36,668 nt of DNA, from NCBI GenBank assembly GCA_030447685.1, contig JAUJOK010000033.1:27032-63699 (forward strand). Direction: 5' to 3'. The position numbers and the translations under genes were made by a program. This stretch comes from Armatimonadaceae bacterium (lineage in GTDB: Bacteria > Armatimonadota > Armatimonadia > Armatimonadales > Armatimonadaceae). Shown here piece by piece: positions 17,234 through 24,180 of this stretch. The notes beneath the pieces are model-generated. The model was not told the origin of the DNA, ran no database searches, and saw only the letters and a list, made by a program, of their open reading frames with translations. Each line of letters begins with the position of its first letter. The first letter of the stretch is position 1.

Positions 17234-17269
17234 CACCTTAACTTGTTGTCTCACCAAGGGTGCATTCCA
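17234..17269 (-). repeat. IS3 right terminal inverted repeat
   Basis: Reads CACCTTAACTT inward and ends TGCATTCCA at 17269. It is followed by AAA, matching the AAA before the left repeat. Confidence 0.75.
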
Positions 17270-17322
17270 AAAGCCAGCAGCAATACGATCCCAATGCTTT
17301 TGATAGCTCGTGCCAAAAAAGA

Positions 17323-17778
17323 CTATTTGCTTTGGCTGGTATGCTCAATGGCATCTCTGATGAGACGGATACACTCGTCTAACAAACCTGTCATATACGC
17401 CTTACGGCTATGGAGATGGCAGATCATCCCACTGCGACAGTTCCACTCTGACGTTCCCGGTGATGGGAGAGGCATCAGATTGAGCAGGCAATTATCGCTG
17501 TCACTCGAAAGCCACTCCGTACGCTGATAGCGGAGAACCTCGTTGGGTGTGAACGCTTTACCCTCGCGCTGCCATTTGTGTTTAATCAAGCCGCACCATG
17601 TTTTCTGACGCGGCGCGTCCGCAGACGCATACCGTACCAGGTCGTCATATCCCATCTCACGGCAGAAGTCGCGTAAGTCCTCCACCGGTTGTTTACCACG
17701 CCGTTCCCACGCGCCAAGACGTGCACTAATCTCCCGCTTCCGGTCTTCCCGCCGCCTTCCTCCATGCCGATGAACCAC
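17323..17778 (-). CDS. Hypothetical protein
   Basis: 151 residues from a GTG at 17778; the frame is open a further 23 codons upstream without a good start. I do not recognise it. The translation looks protein-like rather than a shadow: a basic N-terminus (RREDRKREISARLGAWERRG), LRDFCREMGYDDLVRYASAD, TWCGLIKHKWQREGKAFTPNEVL, and a C-terminal helix (MTGLLDECIRLIRDAIEHT). No signal peptide or membrane helix. There is no clear ribosome-binding site, so the true start may be elsewhere or the 5' part may be lost. It ends 54 bp from the right end of the IS3 element. Confidence 0.35.
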   Translation of the reverse strand: MVHRHGGRRREDRKREISARLGAWERRGKQPVEDLRDFCREMGYDDLVRYASADAPRQKTWCGLIKHKWQREGKAFTPNEVLRYQRTEWLSSDSDNCLLNLMPLPSPGTSEWNCRSGMICHLHSRKAYMTGLLDECIRLIRDAIEHTSQSK

Positions 17779-17935
17779 TGTGATGACAGCGGGTTTTCCG
17801 TAACCTAAAAGCCAGTGCAGAAAGATTGTAAGAGGTCAAGTGATATAGCCATGCGCAATTTGCTCAGGGTGTCCAGTCAAGTTTCGCGTATTTGATAATT
17901 TTCATGAACCGAAGATCAACGGCAGGATTTTCTGG

Positions 17936-19438
17936 TTAACGACGAGTCCGAACATCACGACGAAGAAAAAGGATCAGGGCGAACTGCTTGCCCCGCGACG
18001 GCTGCACTTCCGAGGGGAGGAAGCGCCGGTTTACGTACAGCGTGTGGAAGATCGTCGCGGCCAGCGCCAGGTTCGCCACATTGCCCGCGATCACCATCAT
18101 CGTCGTTGCCGACAGATTGGGGAAGAAGGTGTAGGCGCTCACGCCCCAGGCCACATAGCCGCCCGCGAACAGGTAGTACAGGTGCTTGACCTTGCGGCTG
18201 TCGAGCCTGCGGGCGCGCGCGCTGCCGGACCAGACGGCGTCCGTCCAGCGCCGCGCCGTCACATCCACCGCATAAAACTGACCGGGGATGAGAATGATCA
18301 GGCCGCAGAGCAGTGTCAGCGTCCGGAAAATCTCCCCCTGCACCGCGCCGAAATCCTGCGCCAGCGCCGCCGCCCAGCGCCATTGATCGCCGGTTTGGAG
18401 GCTTTCGACGCGCAAATACTGCGCTCCCAGAAGACAGGGCAGCATCATTCCCACCAGCGAGCCGAACGCCCAGACCAGATATTGATCGACCAGCAGGTAA
18501 CGGAACCAGCCCCGAAACCGTTGGCGTGTCTCTTCGCCGCCGCGACACATCGTGCCGATATGGGACAACTCGATCTTGTGGCCGCCAAAGGCCGAAGGAA
18601 TCGCCCCGACTTTGCCGCCCATGCCCCAGCCCTTTTCACGCACGAAGTTGCTCGCCATGACGTTGCCCATTCCGCCGACGCCGGAGAACCCGGCCAGCGC
18701 CGCGATCAGGCTCCAGTCGATGGTGGTCGCGCCGGAGGCGTCACGCGGCAGACGGGTCGGGTCGAACACCCCGCCCCAGATTCGAAGCCAGGTGTCCAGG
18801 GAGACGAAGAAGATGCAGCAAAACAGCATGTAAAAGAGCGTGACGAGGAATTTGCCGCCCAGAACGATCTGCAGCATGTTGTAGACTTTGCCGCCGAAAA
18901 GAACCAGAACCCCGCAGATAACAAAAACGACGTAACTGAGCTGGCGCACCGTGTCCGGGTTGATCGTGTCCTGCGGCGTCAGCCCCTGCACGGCGACCAC
19001 GAGAATCTGGGCAGCCAGACCGGCCTGCGCGGGCCACCAGCCGCCGACATCTAAGAGCAGATAAAACAGCACCCAGAATCGGGGGCCGGGCTTCGTGCGC
19101 AGGAAGCCGGTCATGATCGGCTCACCGGTGCAGAGCGTGTAGCGCATCACCTCGGTGTTGAGCACGACCTGCGCGATGATGGAAACCAGTACGATCCACA
19201 TCATCGCGCCCTGATAACGCGCGGCGGTTTGCGGCCCCATCACCCATTCGCCGGTGCCGATAGAACCGCCCGCCAGAACCAGGCCGGGGCCGATGAGGGC
19301 CAGCAGGTTTCGTGCGCGCAGGGGCCGGGGCGGGGGGAGATCATCGACTTCCCAGGCGGGCAAGCAGCCCGGATCAACGCGGGAAACTGCCGAAGCCTCT
19401 GTGGCTTCGGCGGACACGGGATTATCTTGAAGGGGCAT
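17936..19438 (-). CDS. Nramp-like divalent metal transporter, C-terminus frameshifted
   Basis: 500 residues as read, ATG at 19438. An inner-membrane transporter of the Nramp superfamily, about 11 helices. Helix 1 carries IGPGLVLAGGSIGTGEWVMGP, which replaces the usual DPGN metal motif, so this belongs to the Nramp-related branch without classical manganese/iron ligands and its ion is uncertain. Other segments: MMWIVLVSIIAQVVLNTEVMRYTLCTGEP, FYLLLDVGGWWPAQAGLAAQILV, LAGFSGVGGMGNVMASNFVREKGWGMG. The end FLRRDVRTRR is out of frame. One base fewer in the A5 run at 17966-17970 restores FFVVMFGLVVNQKILPLIFGS with a stop at 17902. An indel at a homopolymer points to a sequence error or a recent mutation. 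Family call firm, substrate unknown. Confidence 0.85.
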   Translation of the reverse strand: MPLQDNPVSAEATEASAVSRVDPGCLPAWEVDDLPPPRPLRARNLLALIGPGLVLAGGSIGTGEWVMGPQTAARYQGAMMWIVLVSIIAQVVLNTEVMRYTLCTGEPIMTGFLRTKPGPRFWVLFYLLLDVGGWWPAQAGLAAQILVVAVQGLTPQDTINPDTVRQLSYVVFVICGVLVLFGGKVYNMLQIVLGGKFLVTLFYMLFCCIFFVSLDTWLRIWGGVFDPTRLPRDASGATTIDWSLIAALAGFSGVGGMGNVMASNFVREKGWGMGGKVGAIPSAFGGHKIELSHIGTMCRGGEETRQRFRGWFRYLLVDQYLVWAFGSLVGMMLPCLLGAQYLRVESLQTGDQWRWAAALAQDFGAVQGEIFRTLTLLCGLIILIPGQFYAVDVTARRWTDAVWSGSARARRLDSRKVKHLYYLFAGGYVAWGVSAYTFFPNLSATTMMVIAGNVANLALAATIFHTLYVNRRFLPSEVQPSRGKQFALILFLRRDVRTRR

Positions 19439-19444
19439 AACGAC

Positions 19445-19735
19445 TCACGACAGTGTGGATATCGGGGAACATTTCACCAGGTAGACGGGAATATCCTGCA
19501 CTGTCGGGCGCGTCTCAATGACTGTCTGGTCAGAATCACCATCACGGAGGAGTTCCCGGAGGTCGTCAAGTGTCACGTCGCCAAAAACGGCATTGCAGCC
19601 AGTATGTGATGGTGGGGCCAGCGGGGTATAATGACGCCCTGTGATCTCTTTGTATCCTGTAGGTGTGCTCTGATTTGGTCGCAGCACACCTACAGGATGG
19701 ATTCTACAGAGGTGGAGCACTACGGCGCAGGGCAA
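19445..19735 (-). CDS. Small hypothetical protein upstream of the Nramp-like gene
   Basis: The frame ends 6 bp before the transporter start, which suggests coupling. The C-terminal half reads as plausible protein (AVFGDVTLDDLRELLRDGDSDQ, DIPVYLVKCSPIS). The N-terminal half is encoded by the large inverted repeat at 19654-19698 and is probably not translated; a start near the GTG at 19576 is possible. No family recognised and no good ribosome-binding site seen. Could be the tail of a decayed gene. Confidence 0.3.
   Translation of the reverse strand: MPCAVVLHLCRIHPVGVLRPNQSTPTGYKEITGRHYTPLAPPSHTGCNAVFGDVTLDDLRELLRDGDSDQTVIETRPTVQDIPVYLVKCSPISTLS
19654..19698. repeat. Perfect 16-bp inverted repeat
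   Basis: ATCCTGTAGGTGTGCT (19654-19669) pairs perfectly with AGCACACCTACAGGAT (19683-19698) around a 13-base loop. No U-tract follows on either strand, so it is not a standard terminator. It may be a protein-binding palindrome, a miniature-element remnant or a structured RNA. Confidence 0.7.
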
Positions 19736-19769
19736 GCGCGCTGATTGACAGGACAGACTGCAACGAGGG

Positions 19770-20009
19770 TTAGACCGCTTCGCTCTGCAACTGCCCGTTG
19801 ATAACTTTGACCTCTCGGTACTTACCAGCCGAATCGAAGATTAACAGGGTAACGTCCCTGCCAGGATACAAGGAATCTTTTCGACAACAGCTTAGGCACC
19901 CCTGGCAATCGAAACACACTGGCTCCCCATCCGGCCCACTGGGGGAGCAACTCACCCAATAAACTATCCCGATGTCTTGCTTTTTGCAGTATCTACAAAC
20001 ACCGGTCAT
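19770..20009 (-). CDS. Small cysteine-rich zinc-ribbon-like protein
   Basis: 79 residues from ATG at 20009. It opens with C-R-Y-C (residues 5-8) and then C-F-D-C (about 32-35), spaced like a zinc ribbon, directly followed by CQGCLSCC. The second half (GRDVTLLIFDSAGKYREVKVINGQL) is a short beta-rich tail. No signal peptide. No family recognised; zinc binding is inferred from the paired CxxC motifs only. Ribosome-binding site weak. It is isolated between the Nramp region and the IS256 remnant. Confidence 0.5.
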   Translation of the reverse strand: MTGVCRYCKKQDIGIVYWVSCSPSGPDGEPVCFDCQGCLSCCRKDSLYPGRDVTLLIFDSAGKYREVKVINGQLQSEAV

Positions 20010-20172
20010 ATCAGGCCGCCCCGGTCATAAGTGTGTGACTTTGCTATAGCTTTGCAGCTTGTACTTCACCTGGTCAGCTTCCTCGGTCAAGCGCCGCGCC
20101 GTGGATCAGAGCGAACAAGAGAAAAGTTCGTAGTCCAGTATAGCAGGCTGGCAGGGGAAACGAAAGCAAAAA

Positions 20173-20202
20173 GGGCCGGGGAGTATGACTGCTCCCCGGC
20201 CC
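20173..20202 (-). terminator. Rho-independent terminator on the minus strand
   Basis: GGGCCGGGGAG (20173-20183) and CTCCCCGGCCC (20192-20202) form a perfect 11-bp stem with an 8-base loop. On the minus strand it is followed by TTTTTGC. No recognised minus-strand gene feeds into it. Upstream on that strand are only short frames, including an 11-codon ATG frame ending in a Shine-Dalgarno-like AGGAGG near 20305. The 20010-20384 stretch otherwise holds nothing I can name. Confidence 0.75.
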
Positions 20203-20384
20203 CTGTTCCTTCTGCGTGAATGGCTTTAGCCTTAACGCGCCGGGGCATCCTCATACCGCTCACAGCCAAACCCTGCCGCCGCCTACCAGCAAACGGGTTC
20301 ACCTCCTGAGCGTTTTCGTTGCTGTATCTCTCATCCAACAAAGCCGCCAATCGTGGCAGATCCATGAAGGGACCCTGCTGCCCT

Positions 20385-20795
20385 GGTAGAGGCCTGATCA
20401 CCAGTGATGACCACGGCGGTCTCAAAGCCGCGCGCCAGGCGGTCTTTGGCGCGGTTCCCTGGCAGCGGTGTCAGTTCCACTTGCAACACAACGCGCAGGC
20501 GCATGTGCCCAGGCAGGAGATGAAAGCGTATGAAGCCAGCGCGCCGAAGCTTTCGGCATGGATCGAGGCGAACCTACCTGAGGGGCTGAGTGTCTTTGCC
20601 CTGCCCGAAGCGCATCGTCGCCTGCTGCGAACCACCAACGGCCTGGAGCGCGTCAACAAGGAAGTCAGGAGAAGAACGCGTGTGGCGACACTGTTTCCTT
20701 CCGAGGCATCCTGTCTGCGCCTGGTGTCTGCCGTGCTGATGGAAATCTCAGACGAGTGGGAAGCAGGTAAAGCCTACCTGACGTTCAACGAGTGA
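20385..20795 (+). pseudogene. IS256-family (mutator-type) transposase remnant
   Basis: Similarity begins abruptly at about 20385 (GLITSDDHGGLKAARQAVFGAVPWQRCQFHLQHNAQAHVPRQEM), the central catalytic region of IS256-type transposases including a conserved Asp. The usual stretch of roughly 35 residues after PRQEM is missing, and the sequence jumps to KAYEASAPKLSAWIEANLPEGLSVFALPEAHRRLLRTTNGLERVNKEVRRRTRVATLFPSEASCLRLVSAVL, ending at a TGA at 20795. The N-terminal half with the first catalytic Asp is gone. So it is truncated and internally deleted, and inactive. An 8-bp tandem repeat CAGAAACA shortly after the stop may mark the old right end. It abuts the decapitated serine recombinase. Confidence 0.85.
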
Positions 20796-20847
20796 GCTAA
20801 ACCAGAAGGTACGCCCCACTTTTACAGAAACACAGAAACAAGGCTGA

Positions 20848-22139
20848 TTTATCGTTGCCAAGGGCTATTACACCGGAGGAGGCGTGCCTTTCGGGTTCCG
20901 CCCGGAGTTCATCGGGGAAGCGACTCCTTTAGATGGCGATAAGAAACCACCGCAGCGGTTAGTCGAGCATACCCATAATGCCGACATCGTGCGGGACGCC
21001 TACAACCTGTTCCTTCAGTTCCGCAACATCGCGAAGGTACGTGACTATCTCAAAGCCGTCACGAGCCGACAATGGGATACCACCAAGACAAAGCGGCTGC
21101 TGACGAACGAAGCCTATATCGGCGTTCAAAGCGTCGGAGACCATCGAAACGAGGAAGGCTATCCTATTATCGTTCCGCCCGATCTTTGGAGCCGGGTGCA
21201 GGAGTTCCTAACAGAGCGCCCGCAGGGAACAAGATGCTCGCGTACCGAAGACGACTACGTTTACTATCTTCAGGAGCGCGTCTTCTGTCCTTATTGCAAC
21301 TGCTCCTACACCCATTGCAGCGTGCGGGGCAAGAGCGGCGAGAAAGTCCGCTACTACACCTGTCTGGACACCAATAAGCGCACTCGACTGATTGCCCGGT
21401 AAAGCGGGTGAACGCGAACGCGCTGCATCAAACGGTGCTTCACCAGATACGCAATGCTGCTGAGCACGAGACCGTTATGCGTCGCATTATCCGAAACTCT
21501 GGCGGCTGGCAGAGTGCCAATGAAACGCAGGTGGCATTGCGGGCACAACTGACCAAGAAGAAGCGAGACATCGCGCTTCAGATCGAGCGCATCACGACAG
21601 CGATTGCTCAGGGCGGCAGCTTCAAATCGCTGCTGGGGACGCTGCAACGTCTGGAGCAGGAACAGGATGAGGTCTGCCGCTCACTCTGTACCATCGAGCA
21701 GGAGATAGAGCAGGCAACGCTCAAGCGTCCGACCCCGAAGCAGGTACAGCAGTCTTGGGGCGTTATATTGCAGGTATGGGACACGCTACCAGAGGATGAG
21801 CGAACCGAAGTGATGGGCGGACTGGTAAAACGGGTGGATGTAACGGGAAAAGACCGCGTACTTCTCGAACTGTCTCCAGTTGTCGAAGTCCACGGTCTTC
21901 ATGCGCTTTCGCCGCCACCTTCCGCCCATCGTGCGGGTGGGTTAGCGATAAAGTCGCGTTATGGGACGTTAATCGTGCCAAGAACCAGAGCTACCAAAAC
22001 CCGACCGTCTTCGGCTTCCGATTCGTTTGCCCCGCCGTGCTTCCTTCCAGCCGTCCCGCACAGGAATCCGCGTGGCGTACAGCTTTGCGTAAGCGTTAGT
22101 AGCTTTCCTGGTCGTTTCAACAGGGCAAAAAGTAACTGA
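20848..22139 (+). pseudogene. Large serine recombinase, catalytic domain missing and frameshifted
   Basis: The frame is recognisable from about 20848 as AKGYYTGGGVPFGFRPEF, the start of the recombinase domain; the N-terminal resolvase domain with the nucleophile serine is absent, apparently lost at the IS256 junction. It continues through DAYNLFLQFRNIAKVRDYLKA, LLTNEAYIGVQSVGDHR, a zinc-ribbon (CPYCNCSYTH...YYTC) and stops at 21402. Shifting one base near 21395 gives CPVKRVNANALHQTVLHQ and the coiled-coil tail (QLTKKKRDIALQIERI, LQRLEQEQDEVCRSL), to 22139. It is related to but clearly diverged from the recombinase at 34970. The 25-bp repeat at 21963-21987 lies in its 3' part. It cannot recombine DNA as it stands. 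It is probably the leftover integrase of an older neighbouring element. Confidence 0.82.
21963..21987 (+). repeat. Putative attachment-site repeat, left copy
   Basis: Begins GGGACGTTAATCGTG and ends CAAGAACCA, 25 bp, identical to 36531-36555 except C at 21978 versus T. Flanking bases diverge at once on both sides. It lies in the 3' part of the decapitated recombinase and is read there in a different frame from the right copy, which argues for conservation as DNA rather than as protein. Confidence 0.65.
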
Positions 22140-22204
22140 ACCCATTGTCATCCCTGCCTGTCTAAAGAGTTGAGCGGAAAGAACCGCGCTACCATTGCTG
22201 CCCC

Positions 22205-22222
22205 GTTCACACACCTGTGAAC
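22205..22222. promoter_or_regulatory. Palindrome, possible operator
   Basis: GTTCACA, 4-base spacer, TGTGAAC: a perfect 7-bp inverted repeat with repressor-operator geometry, 38 bp before the seven-codon reading frame at 22261. Confidence 0.4.
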
Positions 22223-22260
22223 GCGCAGCAGCCCGTCATTCTTCGAGGAGGAAGAAAGAC

Positions 22261-22284
22261 ATGGACATCATCATCGTGAACTGA
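22261..22284 (+). CDS. Seven-codon reading frame with strong Shine-Dalgarno
   Basis: ATG at 22261 encodes MDIIIVN then TGA. GAGGAGGAAGAAAGAC directly upstream is one of the best ribosome-binding sites in the window, and a palindrome precedes it. A strong hairpin follows at 22315-22345. The arrangement of site, short hydrophobic peptide and hairpin resembles a leader-peptide unit, but no gene on the plus strand follows within 3 kb. It may be the truncated start of a lost gene. Confidence 0.35.
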   Translation: MDIIIVN

Positions 22285-22314
22285 AGCACATCGTCTCGGG
22301 AAGCCACAACAAAA

Positions 22315-22345
22315 AAAGCCCCTGGTCATTACGACCAGGGGCTTT
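22315..22345 (-). terminator. Strong terminator of the minus-strand cargo operon
   Basis: AAAGCCCCTGGTC (22315-22327) and GACCAGGGGCTTT (22333-22345) form a perfect 13-bp stem with a 5-base loop. On the minus strand it runs straight into a T tract (seven T including the stem end, then GTTG). It probably ends the operon whose last gene stops at 22523. It could also act on the plus strand, with a weaker T run. Confidence 0.8.
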
Positions 22346-22453
22346 CCACTTTAAGCGTGGAGAGAAAGAGATCACACGAGGTTACTATACCCGTGGACGT
22401 GGCCGCCAAACGCTCCGTTACGGTTATGCTGCGGCGCGCCTGACAGCAAACAG

Positions 22454-22487
22454 CAAGGGCCGGGTGGCGTGTGCTTCCCGGCCCTTG
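22454..22487. repeat. GC-rich hairpin downstream of the GAF-like gene
   Basis: CAAGGGCCGGG (22454-22464) pairs perfectly with CCCGGCCCTTG (22477-22487), 12-base loop. There is no clean U-tract. It lies 36 bp past the stop at 22523 on the minus strand and may stabilise the 3' end of that mRNA ahead of the terminator at 22315. Confidence 0.5.
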
Positions 22488-22522
22488 AAGCGGTTTCGCA
22501 CACTGTTCCCTTTTAAGAGTGA

Positions 22523-23692
22523 CTACTTGCGACGTTGTGGTTGCTGTTTAGTCCCTCTTGTCGATGGGGCCGGTGATTCGGCTGACCTGCGCACAGGCAC
22601 ATTGACTAAGGCGGCTTCTTTGCGTGCCTCGGTTAAAATTCTTTCGATCTCCCGTGCTGTGTACCCCGTGGGTTCGCTCCGAGGTGTCAGATCCTTCTCC
22701 GTTGTTATAGCCATTTGAAAACTCCTGACGCGTTCACGCGTCCGCACTGTCCCCCTTGTTGATGAAGCCCTATCTGCGATAATCATAAAGGCTCCGTATG
22801 TCCCCAGCAGCAGTTCGTAGTATCTATTGTCGGCAGGGTTGAATGTTCTCTCCACAAAGCACTGCACAGAGACGATATATCGCACCGTACCGCCTTTGTA
22901 CCCAACTACCGGGAAACATATTAGGGAACCCTTACCGCCCTCGGGGTTGCTCTCCGTGACGACGAATTTGCTGTTCTTCCCTTTTAGCACCTCCAGGCTA
23001 ATGTCGGGTAGCGTCAGTGTCCTCTTACTTTTGATACAACGCGATATAGAGGTTTGTTCCCCTGCCAATTCTCGAAGCGTGGACAGCTGCGCCGTTCCCG
23101 AGGGAGCAATGGAAACAATTTCGACGAGTTTACCCTTCTCGACGCGCCCCGTCAATACCTTTATTTTTTCAAGCTCCTGTTTGGTAACTTCGGCAAAAGC
23201 TGCCGCAATATGGGATGTCGTTACGCCGATCACCTGCGCACGGTGCTGCTCCGGGGACATCGGGTGTGAGTCCTGATACCGCTGAGAGATTTCCATTGCA
23301 CACCGCTTGAGGATGGAGGTGTTTTTCAGCAGCGTATCAGCCTTAGCTCTATCGTCCTGAACCTCAATAATCTTCAGGATTTTTTTGATTGCCCCGAGCC
23401 CAGGTGCTATCAAAAGCAAAAGTATCAGAACCCATGTCTGTCCGAAGAAGGGGCCAAGCCTGATACCAATGCTTGCAGCAATGTCTTTTTTGATGGTAAG
23501 GAAGACTGCCACGTTGGCAATGCCGCCAAGAAACCATGCAGAGAAAGAAGCAAGAGGGTTCTTATCAAGATAAGAATTCCATTTCCCTGCTGCCACTCGG
23601 AAAATCCACAACTTCACTCGAAACCAGCGCCGGAAATACGCCCATCTACTATTACGTTTTTCTACCCTGTTGTCTGCTGCCGTCTCGCTCAC
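22523..23692 (-). CDS. Membrane-anchored protein with GAF-like sensor domain
   Basis: 389 residues from GTG at 23692, GGAGG 10 bases upstream. A basic N-terminus (RRWFRVKLWIFRV) is followed by two membrane helices at about 50-68 (SAWFLGGIANVAVFLTI) and 84-105 (QTWVLILLLLIAPGLGAI), then a linker helix (KILKIIEVQDDRAKADTLLKN). About 140-325 has the look of a GAF domain: IAAAFAEVTKQELEKIKVLTGRVEKGKLVEIVSIAPSG, ISRCIKSKRTLTLPDI, GSLICFPVVGYKGGTVRYIVSVQCFVERTFNPADNRYYELLLGTYG. The tail is basic (TKQQPQRRK). No output domain (kinase, cyclase or phosphodiesterase) is present, so it would act as a sensor for a partner. It is the last gene of a three-gene minus-strand run with the HsdR-N-like and two-helix proteins. 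GAF call is by pattern only. Confidence 0.65.
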   Translation of the reverse strand: MSETAADNRVEKRNSRWAYFRRWFRVKLWIFRVAAGKWNSYLDKNPLASFSAWFLGGIANVAVFLTIKKDIAASIGIRLGPFFGQTWVLILLLLIAPGLGAIKKILKIIEVQDDRAKADTLLKNTSILKRCAMEISQRYQDSHPMSPEQHRAQVIGVTTSHIAAAFAEVTKQELEKIKVLTGRVEKGKLVEIVSIAPSGTAQLSTLRELAGEQTSISRCIKSKRTLTLPDISLEVLKGKNSKFVVTESNPEGGKGSLICFPVVGYKGGTVRYIVSVQCFVERTFNPADNRYYELLLGTYGAFMIIADRASSTRGTVRTRERVRSFQMAITTEKDLTPRSEPTGYTAREIERILTEARKEAALVNVPVRRSAESPAPSTRGTKQQPQRRK

Positions 23693-23792
23693 TCTGTGAT
23701 TTCCTCCACGCCCCTCTCCTCCCTCTCCTCACCACCAACCGCTCCACCCGTCGCGCGACCTGATGACGCCAGCATGACGGATTACCCGCATG

Positions 23793-24149
23793 TCAATATC
23801 CGGACGTATCAATTGTGGTATGTGTATCTTTTGGCGGCGGCTTTTTTGACGAGTTAATGATCTCGTCAAGTACGTCAGCTCCTTTGTTACAGACCCTTGC
23901 CACAGTGCGCAATACGGGGCTTCCGTACCATTTTATGAAATAAAAGGGAGCGGCCAACAGCGCGGCTACAATGCACATCCACAGATGGGCTTGCATCCAG
24001 AAGACAAGATCACTCCACTTCCACCCGAAAAAGATACCGAGTACCAGCCACCAGAATAGGGTAACCAGGAAGAGGATAACGAGAGGGATAATCACCATCA
24101 AGACGGCAAAGCCCGTCGTTAGAGCCGCAATACGCAACCTATCCTTCAT
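23793..24149 (-). CDS. Small two-helix membrane protein
   Basis: 118 residues from ATG at 24149, preceded by GGGGGAAAGCAC; the longer upstream frame overlaps the neighbouring gene and is rejected. Two hydrophobic segments, about 8-40 (TTGFAVLMVIIPLVILFLVTLFWWLVLGIFF) and 52-72 (LWMCIVAALLAAPFYFI), then a soluble tail VCNKGADVLDEIINSSKKPPPKDTHTT. It is not a recognised family. It sits 31 bp after the HsdR-N-like gene and 100 bp before the GAF-like gene on the same strand, so it is likely part of that operon and a membrane component of whatever the three proteins do. Confidence 0.65.
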   Translation of the reverse strand: MKDRLRIAALTTGFAVLMVIIPLVILFLVTLFWWLVLGIFFGWKWSDLVFWMQAHLWMCIVAALLAAPFYFIKWYGSPVLRTVARVCNKGADVLDEIINSSKKPPPKDTHTTIDTSGY

Positions 24150-24180
24150 GTGCTTTCCCCCTAACCCAAAATCAGCCGAT

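Larger units (their letters stand above)
16007..17269 (+). mobile_element. IS3-family insertion sequence, about 1263 bp
   Basis: Ends are marked by imperfect inverted repeats of about 36-38 bp starting TGGAATG (16007-16044) and ending CATTCCA (17234-17269). They share AAGTTAAGGTG at the inner side and TGAGACA in the middle. Both sides are flanked by AAA (16004-16006 and 17270-17272), a 3-bp target duplication as IS3 elements make. Inside are orfA and a damaged orfB carrying the DDE residues. The insertion lies in non-coding or degenerate sequence, so no interrupted gene is evident. Confidence 0.85.

Noticed and set aside
19654..19698. CRISPR repeat or intrinsic terminator
   Set aside because: Only one copy, no spacer array and no T-tract. 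No CRISPR array or cas gene was found anywhere in the window.
21969..22214. Minus-strand small gene ending at the 25-bp repeat, considered as the gene into which the element inserted
   Set aside because: The ribosome-binding site is poor and the translation (RRGKRIGSRRRSGFGSSGSW) is low complexity; the plus-strand recombinase tail explains the region.
22315..22345. Amino-acid biosynthesis attenuator with MDIIIVN as leader peptide
   Set aside because: The I-I-I-V run recalls branched-chain leaders, but no ilv or leu gene follows, and the stronger T-tract is on the opposite strand.
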